Notes under the pieces: model-generated
Databases searched by the model: none
Told to the model about the DNA's origin: nothing
The model's input: only the letters and a program-made list of their open reading frames with translations
Part shown: positions 45,783 through 54,876 of the stretch, piece by piece
Layout of the letters: each line of letters begins with the position of its first letter
How positions within the stretch are numbered: position 1 is the stretch's first letter
NCBI GenBank assembly: GCA_020073185.1
Contig: JAIQFT010000006.1
Span: 1 to 64,000, forward strand
Direction: 5' to 3'
Origin: Terriglobia bacterium
GTDB taxonomy: Bacteria > Acidobacteriota > Terriglobia > Terriglobales > Acidobacteriaceae
DNA: 64,000 bases
Position numbers and translations under genes: made by a program

Positions 45783-46307
45783 ATGGCGAGCATCAGTCAG
45801 CAAGCAAAAATTTCCGGGTACGCCACATTCTTACCCGCAGTTGCCGCCGAACGCGCGGAAAAATTCCGGGCGATCTTCGAAGAAAACCGCCATCGCATTT
45901 ACGCCCTCGCATTTTGGATGACCGACAACGAAGTGGCGGCCGAAGAACTCATGCATCTCACCTTCTGCCGCGGCTTTGCCCATAGCGCCGAAGCTTCGGC
46001 GGAAGCCCTTGACCAGGCGCTTATCACCGAGTTGCGCGAGCAAATGCCGATCGGCGTCCTGACGCTCCAGGAGGGCATCTGTGCCGACGCGCTCAGCGTG
46101 CGCCAGAATACCCTGCGGGTGCACCTGGAGCGCGCCCTGGTGCAATTGCCGCCCACCGAGCGCGTGATTTTCCTGCTCCACGATGTGGAAGCCTACGACC
46201 ACTCTCGCGTTGCCCGCACTCTGGGCATCAGCGTGGACGAATCGCGGATGGGAGTGCATCAGGCGCGGCTCCGCCTGCGCAACCTGCTGGCGAGAATGGT
46301 CCGGTAG
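45783..46307 (+). CDS. ECF-like RNA polymerase sigma factor
   Basis: 174 residues. Region 2 resembles RAIFEENRHRIYALAFWMTD followed by NEVAAEELMHLTFCRGF; region 4 reads ALVQLPPTERVIFLLHDVEA then RVARTLGISVDESRMGVHQA. ATG 45783 follows GGGAGG at 45773-45778; an alternative ATG is at 45771. No anti-sigma factor is adjacent, and the N-terminal part differs from classical ECF proteins, so it could be a specialised or inactive version. Confidence 0.7.
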   Translation: MASISQQAKISGYATFLPAVAAERAEKFRAIFEENRHRIYALAFWMTDNEVAAEELMHLTFCRGFAHSAEASAEALDQALITELREQMPIGVLTLQEGICADALSVRQNTLRVHLERALVQLPPTERVIFLLHDVEAYDHSRVARTLGISVDESRMGVHQARLRLRNLLARMVR

Positions 46308-46352
46308 TGGCAGCTCCGAGCGCGGCTTTTCCCTTTCCTCTCTCCCGAACTC

Positions 46353-46376
46353 GCCCCTCGAATGAGGGGCTTGTTC
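46353..46376 (+). terminator. Putative terminator after sigma-like gene
   Basis: GCCCCTC (46353-46359), loop GAAT, GAGGGGC (46364-46370), then TTGTTC. The stem is strong, the T-run weak. Confidence 0.5.
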
Positions 46377-46497
46377 ATTGGACGGTTGAGTGTTTTGCGA
46401 TTGATCGATTTGGCGGCGCCGGCAATCTCTAAGACGCAAATCACGATATCGCCAAATCCCTCGACGAGCTTCCGGCAGTACAATATCCGTAGTCCCA

Positions 46498-47577
46498 ATG
46501 CTCCCCGTGCTCAATTCCGCCCACCACCCGGCCCGCTGGTGGGAGACCATGCCCGACGGCCGCCTGCATTGCTATCTCTGCCCGCGGCATTGCCACATCG
46601 GCGAAGGACAGACCGGCTTCTGCTTCATTCGCAAGAACGAAGGCGGACACCTGGTACAACTCGGCTACGGACGCCCCGCCGCGCTGCAAATGGACCCGGT
46701 CGAAAAGAAGCCGCTCAACCACTTTTTCCCGGGCACGAAAATCCTGTCGATGGGCACCGCCGGCTGCAATATGGGCTGCTTCTTCTGCCAGAACTGGGAC
46801 ATCTCCAAGGCCAAATCCGACCAGGTTAAATCCGCCAGCCTGACGCCCGAACAGGTGGTGGACCTCACGCTGCAGCACGGCGCGCCCTCCATCGCCTTCA
46901 CCTACAACGAGCCCACCATCTGGAGCGAGTACGTCATTGACATCGCCAAGGTCGCGCACCAAGAGGGCCTGAACACGGTGATGGTTTCCAACGGCTACAT
47001 CACGCGCGAGGCCTTCTTCGACGTCTACCAGCACATTGACGCCGCCAACATCGACCTCAAGGCGTTCACCGAAAATTTCTATTCCAAGATCACGCTGACC
47101 CACCTTCAGCCGGTGCTCGATACGCTCAAATGGCTGCGGCACGAGACCGAAGTCTGGTTCGAGATTACCAACCTGATCATTCCCACGCTCAACGACGGCG
47201 ACAGCGAATTCCGCCAGCTCTGCGACTGGGTGCTGCAGAACCTGGGCGACGATGTCCCGGTGCACTTCACCGCCTTCCACCCCGATTTCAAGCTCCAGGA
47301 CAAGCCCCCGACGCCGCCGGAAACGCTGCATCGCGCCCGCGCCATTGCCTTTGAAATGGGGCTGAAGTTTGTTTACGAAGGGAATATCTGGTCCGACGGC
47401 GGCAATACCATCTGCCCCGGGTGCAAGCGCGCCATCATTCGCCGCTCCTGGCACTCGATCCTAAGCAACGATGTGCGCGACGGCAAGTGCAGGCACTGCG
47501 GCACGCACATTCCCGGCGTGTTCACCAGGGCTGAAGCCGAGCGCCGGCGCATGAGTTCGGTGGCTGGTAGCTCGTAG
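46498..47577 (+). CDS. amrS: AmmeMemoRadiSam-system radical SAM enzyme
   Basis: 359 residues. The radical SAM cluster CxxxCxxC is Cys90-Cys94-Cys97 (GTAGCNMGCFFCQNW). N-terminal cysteines (LHCYLCPRHC, residues 25-32) and C-terminal CPGCKRAI and CRHCG pairs are typical of this family. The middle has the partial TIM barrel (FTYNEPTIW, MVSNGYI, NIDLKAFTE). Related to pyruvate formate-lyase activating enzymes but with the AmrS architecture. In other bacteria it is encoded with AMMECR1 and Memo partners, which are absent from this window. Reaction unknown. Confidence 0.88.
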   Translation: MLPVLNSAHHPARWWETMPDGRLHCYLCPRHCHIGEGQTGFCFIRKNEGGHLVQLGYGRPAALQMDPVEKKPLNHFFPGTKILSMGTAGCNMGCFFCQNWDISKAKSDQVKSASLTPEQVVDLTLQHGAPSIAFTYNEPTIWSEYVIDIAKVAHQEGLNTVMVSNGYITREAFFDVYQHIDAANIDLKAFTENFYSKITLTHLQPVLDTLKWLRHETEVWFEITNLIIPTLNDGDSEFRQLCDWVLQNLGDDVPVHFTAFHPDFKLQDKPPTPPETLHRARAIAFEMGLKFVYEGNIWSDGGNTICPGCKRAIIRRSWHSILSNDVRDGKCRHCGTHIPGVFTRAEAERRRMSSVAGSS

Positions 47578-47697
47578 CTCGTAGCAGGCTTCTCTTCGTT
47601 GCGCCAGCTGCCACCTCCCTCTGCATCGCTCAAACTAAGTTCTGCAATCTAGATTTCTCGTTTTGATTTCCTCTGCGCACCCCTGCGTCCTTTGGGG

Positions 47698-49161
47698 CTA
47701 CGATTTGTCTTTCGCCGCCTCCATCTCCTCCCGCTTCTTCTTCACCCAGCCTTCCTTGTTGACCTGTCGCGCCCGCGCGATCGCCAGCGCATCCTCCGGC
47801 ACATCCTCGGTGACGCACGCCGCCGCGCCGACGTAGGCATTGCGACCGATCCTGACCGGCGCCACCAGCGTGCTGTCGCTGCCGATGAAGGCGCCATCCT
47901 CGATGATGGTGACGTTTTTCTTAACCCCATCGTAGTTGCAGGTGATGGTGCCCGCGCCCACGTTCACGTTTTCCCCGATTACCGCGTCGCCGAGATAGGT
48001 GAGGTGATTGGCCTTCGCGCCCCGGCCCAGTTTGGCCTTCTTGGTCTCCACGAAGTTTCCGACATGCGCTCCCGGCCCGATATCGCTGCCCGGGCGCAGG
48101 TGCGAGTACGGCCCCAGGACCGCACCCTCGGACACGCGCGCGCCGCTGATGATGCACCCATTGCGCACCGTCACTCCATCGCCGATTTCCGACGACGTAA
48201 TCACCGAATACGAGCGTACGCGGCAGTCCCCCCCGATCCGCGTCTTCCCCAGCAGTTGCACGAAGGGCTCAATCACCGTGTCGGCGCCGACCTCGACCTC
48301 GGCGTCAATCACGCACGTCTCCGGCCGGAAAATGGTCACCCCCGCCGCCATCAGTTCGACGCATTTGCGTGCCCGTACTTCGCTGTCCAGCACTGCCAAC
48401 TCGGCGCGATTGTTCGCCCCGGCGACCTCGTGCGTCTCGCCGGCCTTGAGGGCCAGTACCTTGGCGCCGGATTTCCCCAGGATTCCGGCGATGTCGGTCA
48501 GGTAGTACTCGCCATGCGGATTGTCGGTGCGCAGCTCATCGAGATGTTCGAATAAGGGCCCGGTTGCAAACGCATAGATGCCCGAATTGCCCTCGCGGAT
48601 TTTTTCCTGCTGCGCCTTGAGCTTTTTCTGCTCGACGATAGCCTCCACTTCGTCGCTGGCGCGTCCGCTTCTTTTCTTGCGGACGATACGGCCGTAGCCG
48701 GTGGGATCGGGAAAATCCGCGGTCAGGATGGTCATCGCCGCATGGTTCTTCAGGTGAGAGTCTCGGATGCCGCGAACCGTCTCTGGCCGGAGCAGGGGAA
48801 CATCGCCGGAAAGCACCAGCACGTCGTCGTACCCGGTCAGCGACGCCCGCGCCGACATGATCGCGTGTCCCGTGCCCAGTTGCTCTGTCTGCAAAACAAA
48901 CTGCACGCCAGTGCCTCCCATCGCTTCGCGGACGCGTTCCGCCTCGTGCCCGATGATGACGAAGATGTCTTTCGCCGGCAGCACCGCCTTAGCTGCGTCC
49001 ACCACGAATTGCAGCAGCGGTTTGCCGCCAATCTCGTGCAGCACTTTGGGGTGCTTTGACTTCAGCCGCGTGCCCTTGCCGGCGGCCATGATGGCAATTG
49101 CGAAGCGCGGCGCAGACTGCGCCTTCTGGGATGATGGCTTGCGCGAACTCATGGCGCTCAT
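47698..49161 (-). CDS. glmU: Bifunctional UDP-N-acetylglucosamine pyrophosphorylase / glucosamine-1-phosphate acetyltransferase
   Basis: 487 residues. After a 20-residue Ser/Lys-rich lead the pyrophosphorylase domain begins at AIMAAGKGTRLKSKHPKVLH. The left-handed beta helix includes GDCRVRSYSVITSSEIGDGV, FVETKKAKLGRGAKANHLTYL and GAGTITCNYDGVKK. It makes UDP-GlcNAc from glucosamine-1-P, feeding murA, which is in the same window. It is the last gene of an apparent TPR-yvcK-glmU transcription unit on the minus strand. The first 20 residues may not all be translated. Confidence 0.95.
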   Translation of the reverse strand: MSAMSSRKPSSQKAQSAPRFAIAIMAAGKGTRLKSKHPKVLHEIGGKPLLQFVVDAAKAVLPAKDIFVIIGHEAERVREAMGGTGVQFVLQTEQLGTGHAIMSARASLTGYDDVLVLSGDVPLLRPETVRGIRDSHLKNHAAMTILTADFPDPTGYGRIVRKKRSGRASDEVEAIVEQKKLKAQQEKIREGNSGIYAFATGPLFEHLDELRTDNPHGEYYLTDIAGILGKSGAKVLALKAGETHEVAGANNRAELAVLDSEVRARKCVELMAAGVTIFRPETCVIDAEVEVGADTVIEPFVQLLGKTRIGGDCRVRSYSVITSSEIGDGVTVRNGCIISGARVSEGAVLGPYSHLRPGSDIGPGAHVGNFVETKKAKLGRGAKANHLTYLGDAVIGENVNVGAGTITCNYDGVKKNVTIIEDGAFIGSDSTLVAPVRIGRNAYVGAAACVTEDVPEDALAIARARQVNKEGWVKKKREEMEAAKDKS

Positions 49162-49259
49162 CTTACCGCGAGAGGATTGGAATTCAGAGCAGGGAATTGA
49201 CGGTGGCTCGCGGGCGATGTTGGTTTTCCTTGCGCCTTTCGCCTTAAACCCGGCGCCTG

Positions 49260-50333
49260 CTACGCCTTTAGTGTGGGACTTCCCGCTCCGGTGGGGAGCC
49301 GTTGCCGCGACGCCAGTTGCAGCAGATCTTGGGCGACGGCGCCGTAGGCGTGGCGGGCCACTCCGTCTTCCTCGAACAGGTAATCGCCGAAGATGGGCTC
49401 GACCCCGAGCTGGCGTAACTGGTCGGCATCAACCACAATCTGCGTCGCCGCCTCCAGCGCGTACTTGGCTTTCATCGAATTCGATGCCGGCGTGCGGTTC
49501 AGCAACGCGTAATCCAGGATGGCGCAACCGGCATGATTGTAGATGGCGCGCACGTGGTCGGCCGCCGTGAGTCCCAGGCTCTCGTTTGCCTGCGTCATCA
49601 GGTTGCAGACAAACACCTTGATCGCTGGCGAATTCGCCATGGCCTCCGGGATGCCGTGCACCAGCACGTTGGGAATCAGGCTGGTGAACAGCGACCCCGG
49701 CCCGATGCTGATCAGATCCGCCTGCGCCAGCGCCGCCAGCGTTTGCGGCATGGGTTTGACGTCGCCGGGCACCATCTCGAGCCGCACGATCCGCTTCTGG
49801 CTGTTCGTGATGCTGGTTTCGCCGCGCACCCGCGAGCCGTCGTTCATCACCGCTTCCAGTTCGACATTCGAGGTGGTGGCGGGAAAGATATGTCCGCGTG
49901 TGGTCAGAATCTCAGACGACAGCTTCACCGCCTCGGCGAAGTCGCCGGTCACCCCCGCCAGCGCCGCCAGGAACAGGTTGCCGAAGCTGTGTCCGTCCAG
50001 CGCCGATTCGCCGCGGAAGCGGTACTGAAACAACTGCGACAGCAGCGCCTGGTCTTCCGAGAGCGCGACGATGCAGTTGCGAATGTCCCCCGGCGGCAGG
50101 ATGTTGAATTCCTTGCGCAGCCGTCCGCTGGATCCGCCGTCGTCGGTCACCGTCACCACCGCCGAAAGTTCGGTGATCGCCGCGCCCGGACCTTCTTCGC
50201 CCGGGTGCGCTACGTACTCGCGCAAGCCCTTCAGCAGAGTGGACAGGCCCGTGCCGCCGCCGATTGCCACAACCTTCAGCGCGCGTTGCTCACGCGCCGG
50301 TTTTGCCATGCTCTTCGTGGCCGGGGTTTTCAT
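49260..50333 (-). CDS. yvcK: YvcK/CofD-like gluconeogenesis factor
   Basis: 357 residues. After a short basic lead, KVVAIGGGTGLSTLLKGLREY is the signature nucleotide-binding loop of the YvcK family. ELSAVVTVTDDGGSSGRLRKEF and PGDIRNCIVALS follow, then SIGPGSLFTSLIPNVLVHGI. YvcK binds UDP-sugars such as UDP-GlcNAc and controls cell-wall and carbon metabolism, which fits linkage to glmU. It starts 6 bp after the TPR gene stop and precedes glmU. Confidence 0.93.
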   Translation of the reverse strand: MKTPATKSMAKPAREQRALKVVAIGGGTGLSTLLKGLREYVAHPGEEGPGAAITELSAVVTVTDDGGSSGRLRKEFNILPPGDIRNCIVALSEDQALLSQLFQYRFRGESALDGHSFGNLFLAALAGVTGDFAEAVKLSSEILTTRGHIFPATTSNVELEAVMNDGSRVRGETSITNSQKRIVRLEMVPGDVKPMPQTLAALAQADLISIGPGSLFTSLIPNVLVHGIPEAMANSPAIKVFVCNLMTQANESLGLTAADHVRAIYNHAGCAILDYALLNRTPASNSMKAKYALEAATQIVVDADQLRQLGVEPIFGDYLFEEDGVARHAYGAVAQDLLQLASRQRLPTGAGSPTLKA

Positions 50334-50339
50334 TGCATC

Positions 50340-50984
50340 CTAGCGCCAGCCGTCCCCTTTGGGGGACTCGTCCACCTCAGGATAGATCAATTCCGTGAAA
50401 CGGGGATCATCGGCGAGATTCTGAAAGTCGGAATCATTCCGCGCTTGGAACCGGTTACCCGGATTGAGAATGATCGCCTCCGCCAGCCCTTTCAGCGAAT
50501 TTTCATAGTGCCCGGTCAGGCAATCCAGCACCGCCAGTCCATAGACGGCGTAATCCGCCTTCGAATTCTGCTTCAGGATCTTTTCCAGGTGCTCGCGCGC
50601 GCCCACGTAGTCGCCGATATTCATCAGCGAGACAGCATAGTCATAATGTTCCTCCGGCGTTTTGAAGGTGGTTGAGGCGTGCGCCATCCGCTGGTTGCAA
50701 CTGCTCAGGTGAACGGCGGCGCGATCAGCCAACTCCCGCGGTCCGGCGGCCACCACCTTTTGCAGCAGCGCCTTTGCCTTCTCGAACTTGTGCTCCTGCA
50801 TGGCCTTCAGGCCAGCCTGGTAGTTTTCCACTGCTTGTGCATAACGCGGATCCGCCACTGGCGACGGCCTAGCCTGAACTGGCAAGGTGGCTTTGGGAAC
50901 GCGCCCACCCTTGCCGATTTTCACCTTTTTTTTCTTGAGGTTAGCCGAAGAATGCTTAATCTTCGCCACGGGTTTTTTCTTCAT
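50340..50984 (-). CDS. TPR-repeat protein
   Basis: 214 residues. A Lys-rich N-terminus (KKKPVAKIKHSSANLKKKKV) precedes TPR-like helical pairs: AVENYQAGLKAMQEHKFEKA, then EEHYDYAVSLMNIGDYVGAR and ADYAVYGLAVLDCLTGHYEN. No signal peptide. The ATG at 50984 is chosen over one 14 codons upstream since the basic N-terminus begins there. It is translationally close to yvcK (6 bp) and may be part of its operon. Confidence 0.78.
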   Translation of the reverse strand: MKKKPVAKIKHSSANLKKKKVKIGKGGRVPKATLPVQARPSPVADPRYAQAVENYQAGLKAMQEHKFEKAKALLQKVVAAGPRELADRAAVHLSSCNQRMAHASTTFKTPEEHYDYAVSLMNIGDYVGAREHLEKILKQNSKADYAVYGLAVLDCLTGHYENSLKGLAEAIILNPGNRFQARNDSDFQNLADDPRFTELIYPEVDESPKGDGWR

Positions 50985-51193
50985 CGAGTTGCACCTGCGC
51001 AACTGCCGGCGCGGACCATCTTGCAACAGCCTGTGGAAAAGGCTGTGCCGACGAGCGAACGTTTATATACGAGAAAAGCCAGTGCGCGTCAACTCGCCCC
51101 ATTTCCGGGCTGCTCGCCGGGGCACCCGAAGAAAGACGCTGGCGGCGCGGCCGGGGTTGCCGCACCTGGCCATCGAACACTGGCTGACGATCG

Positions 51194-51628
51194 CTACTGC
51201 ATGTTCACCGCTGCTTCCAGGTCTATCTTCTCCCAGTCGCCGCGTATGATCCCTTCGCGAATCTGGGCGGGCGTCTTCTTCTGCTTGGTCATCTGGTAGG
51301 AGTAGAAGGCTTCCTTCATGCAGGCATCGCAGTGGGCGGCGTGGGTAGACTCGAAACAACTGTGCAGGCTGGTGTGCCCGACCGAGCGGTCGCAATGGCA
51401 GTAGCACGGTTGCTGGTAGAGGACGCCGGGTATCTTTTCCGCCACCTCATAGGCGCGCGCTTGCACCGGATACTGGAAGCTCGGTCCCCAACGCTCGGGA
51501 GCAGGCAGGATCGGCGGCAACTTCGCACCCTTGGGCGGTGGGGCCGTGTGATGCGCCGGCACATCGCCCTGCGCAAACATTGCCATCGCCACCAGCGTCA
51601 CCAACAACAGGGACCAGACTCGTTTCAT
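51194..51628 (-). CDS. PCYCGC-motif (CYCXC family) secreted protein
   Basis: 144 residues. Signal peptide 1-19 (LLLVTLVAMAMFAQ). A Cys/His-rich core YQQPCYCHCDRSVGHTSLHS continues with CFESTHAAHCDACMKEAFYS. This is the PCYCGC-motif family, in which cysteines probably bind metal. A helical tail has IREGIIRGDWEKIDLE. Role unknown; related proteins are often lipoproteins, but no lipobox is present. Confidence 0.8.
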   Translation of the reverse strand: MKRVWSLLLVTLVAMAMFAQGDVPAHHTAPPPKGAKLPPILPAPERWGPSFQYPVQARAYEVAEKIPGVLYQQPCYCHCDRSVGHTSLHSCFESTHAAHCDACMKEAFYSYQMTKQKKTPAQIREGIIRGDWEKIDLEAAVNMQ

Positions 51629-51811
51629 CGCACCATCCTCGGTCGAAATTCTACTTTAGATGCACGCAACAGCGCACCGGCTCCAAACTTAACCTCCGAT
51701 CCCAACATTCGGTCCGTCCCGATCAAGCCTAGAGCTGCTCGCTAAGAGCCATTGCTGTTTTCGTGCAACTTTTTCCCTGCGGCTGCATTCTGTATTAACC
51801 TACGACCGAGC

Positions 51812-52369
51812 ATGGAACCCGTGGCTCAACCTCCCGCTCGTAACCGCCGGACCCCCGGAGCGCCGTCGCTGCTGGCTTGGGGGCGCGACCTCGTCGTCTC
51901 TCTGGTCATCGCGGCCTTCATCATCGTGTTCCTCTACCAGCCGGTGAAAGTTGAAGGCACCAGCATGCTCCCCGGCCTCGATGATCAGGAGCGCATCTTC
52001 ATCAATAAGTTCGTGTACAACTTCGAGCCCATCGAGCGCGGCGATGTCGTCGTCTTCCGCTATCCCCGCGACCCTTCCAAGAGCTACATCAAGCGCGTCA
52101 TTGCCGTGCCCGGTGACCGCGTCCGCATTGACGACGGCGCCGTCTACGTCAATGGCCACCACCTGCGCGAGCCCTACGTTCCGGTCGATTTCGCCGATGA
52201 CCGCTCTGTCGCCGATACCGTCGTTCCCCGCGGCGCTTACTTCCTGCTCGGTGACCACCGCAGCTCTTCCAGCGACAGCCGCGATTTCGGCCCCGTCAGC
52301 CAACGCTACATATACGGCAAAGCCGTCTTCGGTTACTGGCCCGTGGACCGCATGGGCATCGTGAAGTAG
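51812..52369 (+). CDS. lepB: Signal peptidase I
   Basis: 185 residues. One transmembrane helix at about 26-44, then the catalytic Ser51 in VEGTSMLPGL and Lys94 in YIKRVIAVPGD, and the conserved GDHRSSSSDSRDFG box. ATG 51812 is preferred; it places the helix and Ser at the expected spacing (an upstream ATG would add 20 unlikely residues). It cleaves signal peptides of exported proteins, many of which are encoded nearby. Confidence 0.95.
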   Translation: MEPVAQPPARNRRTPGAPSLLAWGRDLVVSLVIAAFIIVFLYQPVKVEGTSMLPGLDDQERIFINKFVYNFEPIERGDVVVFRYPRDPSKSYIKRVIAVPGDRVRIDDGAVYVNGHHLREPYVPVDFADDRSVADTVVPRGAYFLLGDHRSSSSDSRDFGPVSQRYIYGKAVFGYWPVDRMGIVK

Positions 52370-52393
52370 CCAACCAAGAAGCATTTCTCGGTG

Positions 52394-52431
52394 AACCTCG
52401 CTGCCCTCTGTGTCTTGGCGGTGAAATAAGC
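52394..52431. repeat. Interspersed word repeat, family C (CCTCTGTGTCTTGGCGGTG type)
   Basis: The lepB-carA gap holds GCCCTCTGTGTCTTGGCGGT (52407-52426). Related words occur at 47670-47696, 58394-58430, 58489-58517 and 62325-62390. All are intergenic or near gene starts. Confidence 0.45.
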
Positions 52432-52501
52432 CGTGTTTTTCACAACCCCCGCTCTCCTGCAAACCTGCTAGAATCCTCAAAATCCACTCCCCGGAGAGCT
52501 G

Positions 52502-53644
52502 ATGCAAGCCATTCTCGCCCTGGAAGACGGCCGAGTCTTCCGCGGCAAAGGTTTTGGCGCCCAAGGCGAATGTTACGGGGAAGTTGTTTTCAATACCTCC
52601 ATCACCGGCTACCAGGAGATTTTCACCGACCCTTCCTACGCCGGCCAGATCGTCGTTCTCACCAATCCCGAGATCGGCAACTACGGCACCAACGACGACG
52701 ACAACGAAGCCACCCGCCCCTACATCGAGGGCCTGATCGTCCGCGAGTTTTCCCGCATTAGCTCCAACTGGCGCTCGCAACAGGTTGCCGATGAATACCT
52801 GGAGCGCTACCGCATCCCGGTGCTCGCCGACATCGACACGCGCGCGCTGGTGCGCCATCTGCGCGATCACGGCGTCATGCGCGGCGTCATCTCGACCATC
52901 GAAACCGATACCGACAAGCTGGTCGCCAAAGCCCGCTCCATCCCCAAAATGGACGGCACCGATCTGGCGAAGGTGGTCACCACCAAGCAGCGCTACGTGT
53001 GGGACACCGGCGAACGGTCGATTGAACCTACTGAAGTTGTCGGCGTGAAAGACGCCGAGCCCGAGCGCCACGTGGTCGCCTACGATTTCGGCATCAAGCA
53101 CAACATCCTGCGCAAGCTGGTCAGCGGCTGCTGCCGCGTCACGGTCGTGCCCGCGGAAACCAACGCCGAAGACGTGCTCGCACTCAAGCCCGACGGTGTC
53201 TTCCTCTCCAATGGTCCCGGCGACCCCGAACCCTGCACCTACGCCCAGGAAAACATCCGCCGCCTGATGGGTCGTGTCCCGATATTCGGCATCTGTTTGG
53301 GCCACCAGTTGGTCGGGTTAGCGCTGGGCGGCAAGACCTACAAGCTCAAGTTCGGCCACCACGGCGGCAACCACCCGGTGAAGCAGTTGCACACCGGCAA
53401 AGTCGAGATCACCGCGCACAACCACAACTTCGCCGTCGATCCCGACTCGCTGCCCATGAGCGAAGTCGAGCTGACGCACATGGACCTGAACGACAACACG
53501 CTGGAGGGCCTGCGCCACCGTAACCTGCCGCTGTTCTCGGTGCAGTACCACCCCGAGGCCTCACCCGGCCCGCACGATTCGCATTACCTGTTCATCGATT
53601 TCGTGGCCATGATGGAGGAGTGGAAGGGGAGGAACATCGGATGA
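52502..53644 (+). CDS. carA: Carbamoyl-phosphate synthase small subunit (glutaminase)
   Basis: 380 residues. N-terminal CPSase small-chain domain ([16 protein letters not shown]) and a class I glutamine amidotransferase with nucleophile Cys265 in [13 protein letters not shown] and the His/Glu pair in [15 protein letters not shown] 52502 follows GGAGAG. It supplies ammonia for carbamoyl phosphate (arginine and pyrimidine synthesis). In most genomes carB follows directly; here two inserted genes separate them. Confidence 0.96.
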   Translation: MQAILALEDGRVFRGKGFGAQGECYGEVVFNTSITGYQEIFTDPSYAGQIVVLTNPEIGNYGTNDDDNEATRPYIEGLIVREFSRISSNWRSQQVADEYLERYRIPVLADIDTRALVRHLRDHGVMRGVISTIETDTDKLVAKARSIPKMDGTDLAKVVTTKQRYVWDTGERSIEPTEVVGVKDAEPERHVVAYDFGIKHNILRKLVSGCCRVTVVPAETNAEDVLALKPDGVFLSNGPGDPEPCTYAQENIRRLMGRVPIFGICLGHQLVGLALGGKTYKLKFGHHGGNHPVKQLHTGKVEITAHNHNFAVDPDSLPMSEVELTHMDLNDNTLEGLRHRNLPLFSVQYHPEASPGPHDSHYLFIDFVAMMEEWKGRNIG

Positions 53645-53656
53645 TCTTGATCGGGT

Positions 53657-53747
53657 TACGGCTTCAGCCGCTGATTTGGCTTTGAAGGGGCGCGGCTTCA
53701 GCCGCGCCGTTGAGGGCCATGACAAAACCGGCTTTAGCCGCTGAGGG
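53657..53747. repeat. REP-like palindromes, family A, upstream of the tyrosine transposase
   Basis: TACGGCTTCAGCCGCTGA (53657-53674), then TTTGAAGGGGCGCGGCTTCA (53681-53700) continuing GCCGCGCCGTTGAGGGCCAT, then CCGGCTTTAGCCGCTGAGGG (53728-53747). These are tandem palindromes. The unit at 53681-53708 is the inverted counterpart of 54241-54269. Confidence 0.8.
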
Positions 53748-54366
53748 AAATGGGTTGAGACCCACACGAGAGCACGCGACCCACAACCAGCAGACGTACA
53801 TGGTCACCTCCGAGACGTGGGGTCGTCGATCTCTGTTTTGTGCTGAGCCTTGGGCAAAGCTGTTCATCGACACGCTTTATCACTACCGCGACTCTGGCTA
53901 CAAACTTCATGCATTTGTATTAATGCCCGAACATTTTCACGCCCTGATTACACCGACCGGTTCCCTGGAGCGCGCCATCCAGTACATCAAGGGCGGATTT
54001 TCACATCGCGCAAAGATTGAGCTAGGCTCCAATATGGAGGTATGGCAAAAGGGATTTTCCGATCATCGCATCCGTGACGCTGCAGATTGGGAAGTGCATG
54101 TGAATTACATTCACTTCAATCCGGTGCGAGCTGGGTTGTGCTCACAGCCGGAACAGTATGGCTACTCGTCGGCGCATGCCAGCTTTGAGCTGGACGATGT
54201 CCCTCAACGGCTAAAGCCAGAAACTCGGACTGCGGCCTGTGGCGCGGCAGAAGCCGCGCCCCTTCAAAGATCGAAAGAATCAAAGTTGCGATCGGGTGAA
54301 GGCGCGCCGCTTCAAAACGAAGAAAAGTTGCAAGACGAAGAAGAAGATTTGGTCCGAAAACTCTGA
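53710..54366 (+). CDS. REP-associated tyrosine transposase (Y1_Tnp, HUH type)
   Basis: 218 residues from the TTG at 53710; the ATG at 53719 is an alternative. The HUH motif is in LMPEHFHALITP, and the catalytic Tyr is likely in NYIHFNPVRAGL. Also VTSETWGRRSLF, KGGFSHRAKIELG and VWQKGFSDHRIRDA. Both ends of the coding region come from family A palindromes: the N-terminal 10-12 residues and the QRLKPETRTAACGAAEAAPL stretch. The family processes REP palindromes as single-strand DNA. The stop TGA overlaps an ATG (TGATG) that begins a copy of the carB start. Confidence 0.85.
   Translation: MRAMTKPALAAEGNGLRPTREHATHNQQTYMVTSETWGRRSLFCAEPWAKLFIDTLYHYRDSGYKLHAFVLMPEHFHALITPTGSLERAIQYIKGGFSHRAKIELGSNMEVWQKGFSDHRIRDAADWEVHVNYIHFNPVRAGLCSQPEQYGYSSAHASFELDDVPQRLKPETRTAACGAAEAAPLQRSKESKLRSGEGAPLQNEEKLQDEEEDLVRKL
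54202..54269. repeat. REP-like palindrome, family A, inverted, inside the transposase 3' end
   Basis: CCTCAACGGCTAAAGCC (54202-54218) and GGCGCGGCAGAAGCCGCGCC (54241-54260) followed by CCTTCAAAG. It is the reverse complement of the unit at 53681-53747, so the transposase core is bracketed by inverted copies. Confidence 0.8.
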
Positions 54367-54395
54367 TGCCACGCCGCACCGACATCTCGAAGATC
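54363..54395 (+). repeat. 33-bp direct repeat, copy 1 (duplicated carB start)
   Basis: Identical over 33 bases to 54874-54906, the true start of carB, beginning CTGATGCCACGCCGCACCGA. It begins inside the last codon of the transposase and ends 5 bases into non-carB sequence. The pair brackets a 478-bp segment holding the GIY-YIG gene. Confidence 0.9.
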
Positions 54396-54413
54396 AGCAG
54401 CACCCTTAGCGTG

Positions 54414-54472
54414 TGTCATCCCGAGAGAGCGCGCGCGGACAGATTCGCGCGCGAGCGAGGGACCTGCTTTTA
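54414..54472. repeat. Interspersed palindrome, family B, left of GIY-YIG gene
   Basis: Left arm TGTCATCCCGAGAG, inner stem of CGCGCGCG (54430-54437) with CGCGCGCG (54446-54453), right arm CGAGCGAGGGACCTGC. It ends at the ATG of the GIY-YIG gene. Confidence 0.8.
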
Positions 54473-54876
54473 ATGCGGCGTGAATGGCATTTCGCGGTGT
54501 ACATGATGGCCAGCAAGTCGCGCCGGTTATATACGGGAATGACGAACGACCTTCACAACCGCGTATTTCAACATAAGAACGACCTGCTGGACGGCTTCAC
54601 CAAGCAATACAAAATCCATCGTTTGGTGTACTTCGAGCTTTACTCTCAAGTGATCAATGCGATCAATCGCCAGAAAGAAATTAAGGGCTGGCGTCGCGAG
54701 AAGAAGATTGCGCTGATCGAATCACTCAATCCAACTTGGGAGGACTTGGCTGAACACTGGTACGACTCTCACATCTACGCCCCGGAACAGCAGGTCCCTC
54801 GTCGCTGCGCTCCTCGGGATGACACACCACAAAATTTGCCGACAACAGCGAAAGCACTGGTGAAGCGAACGAACTG

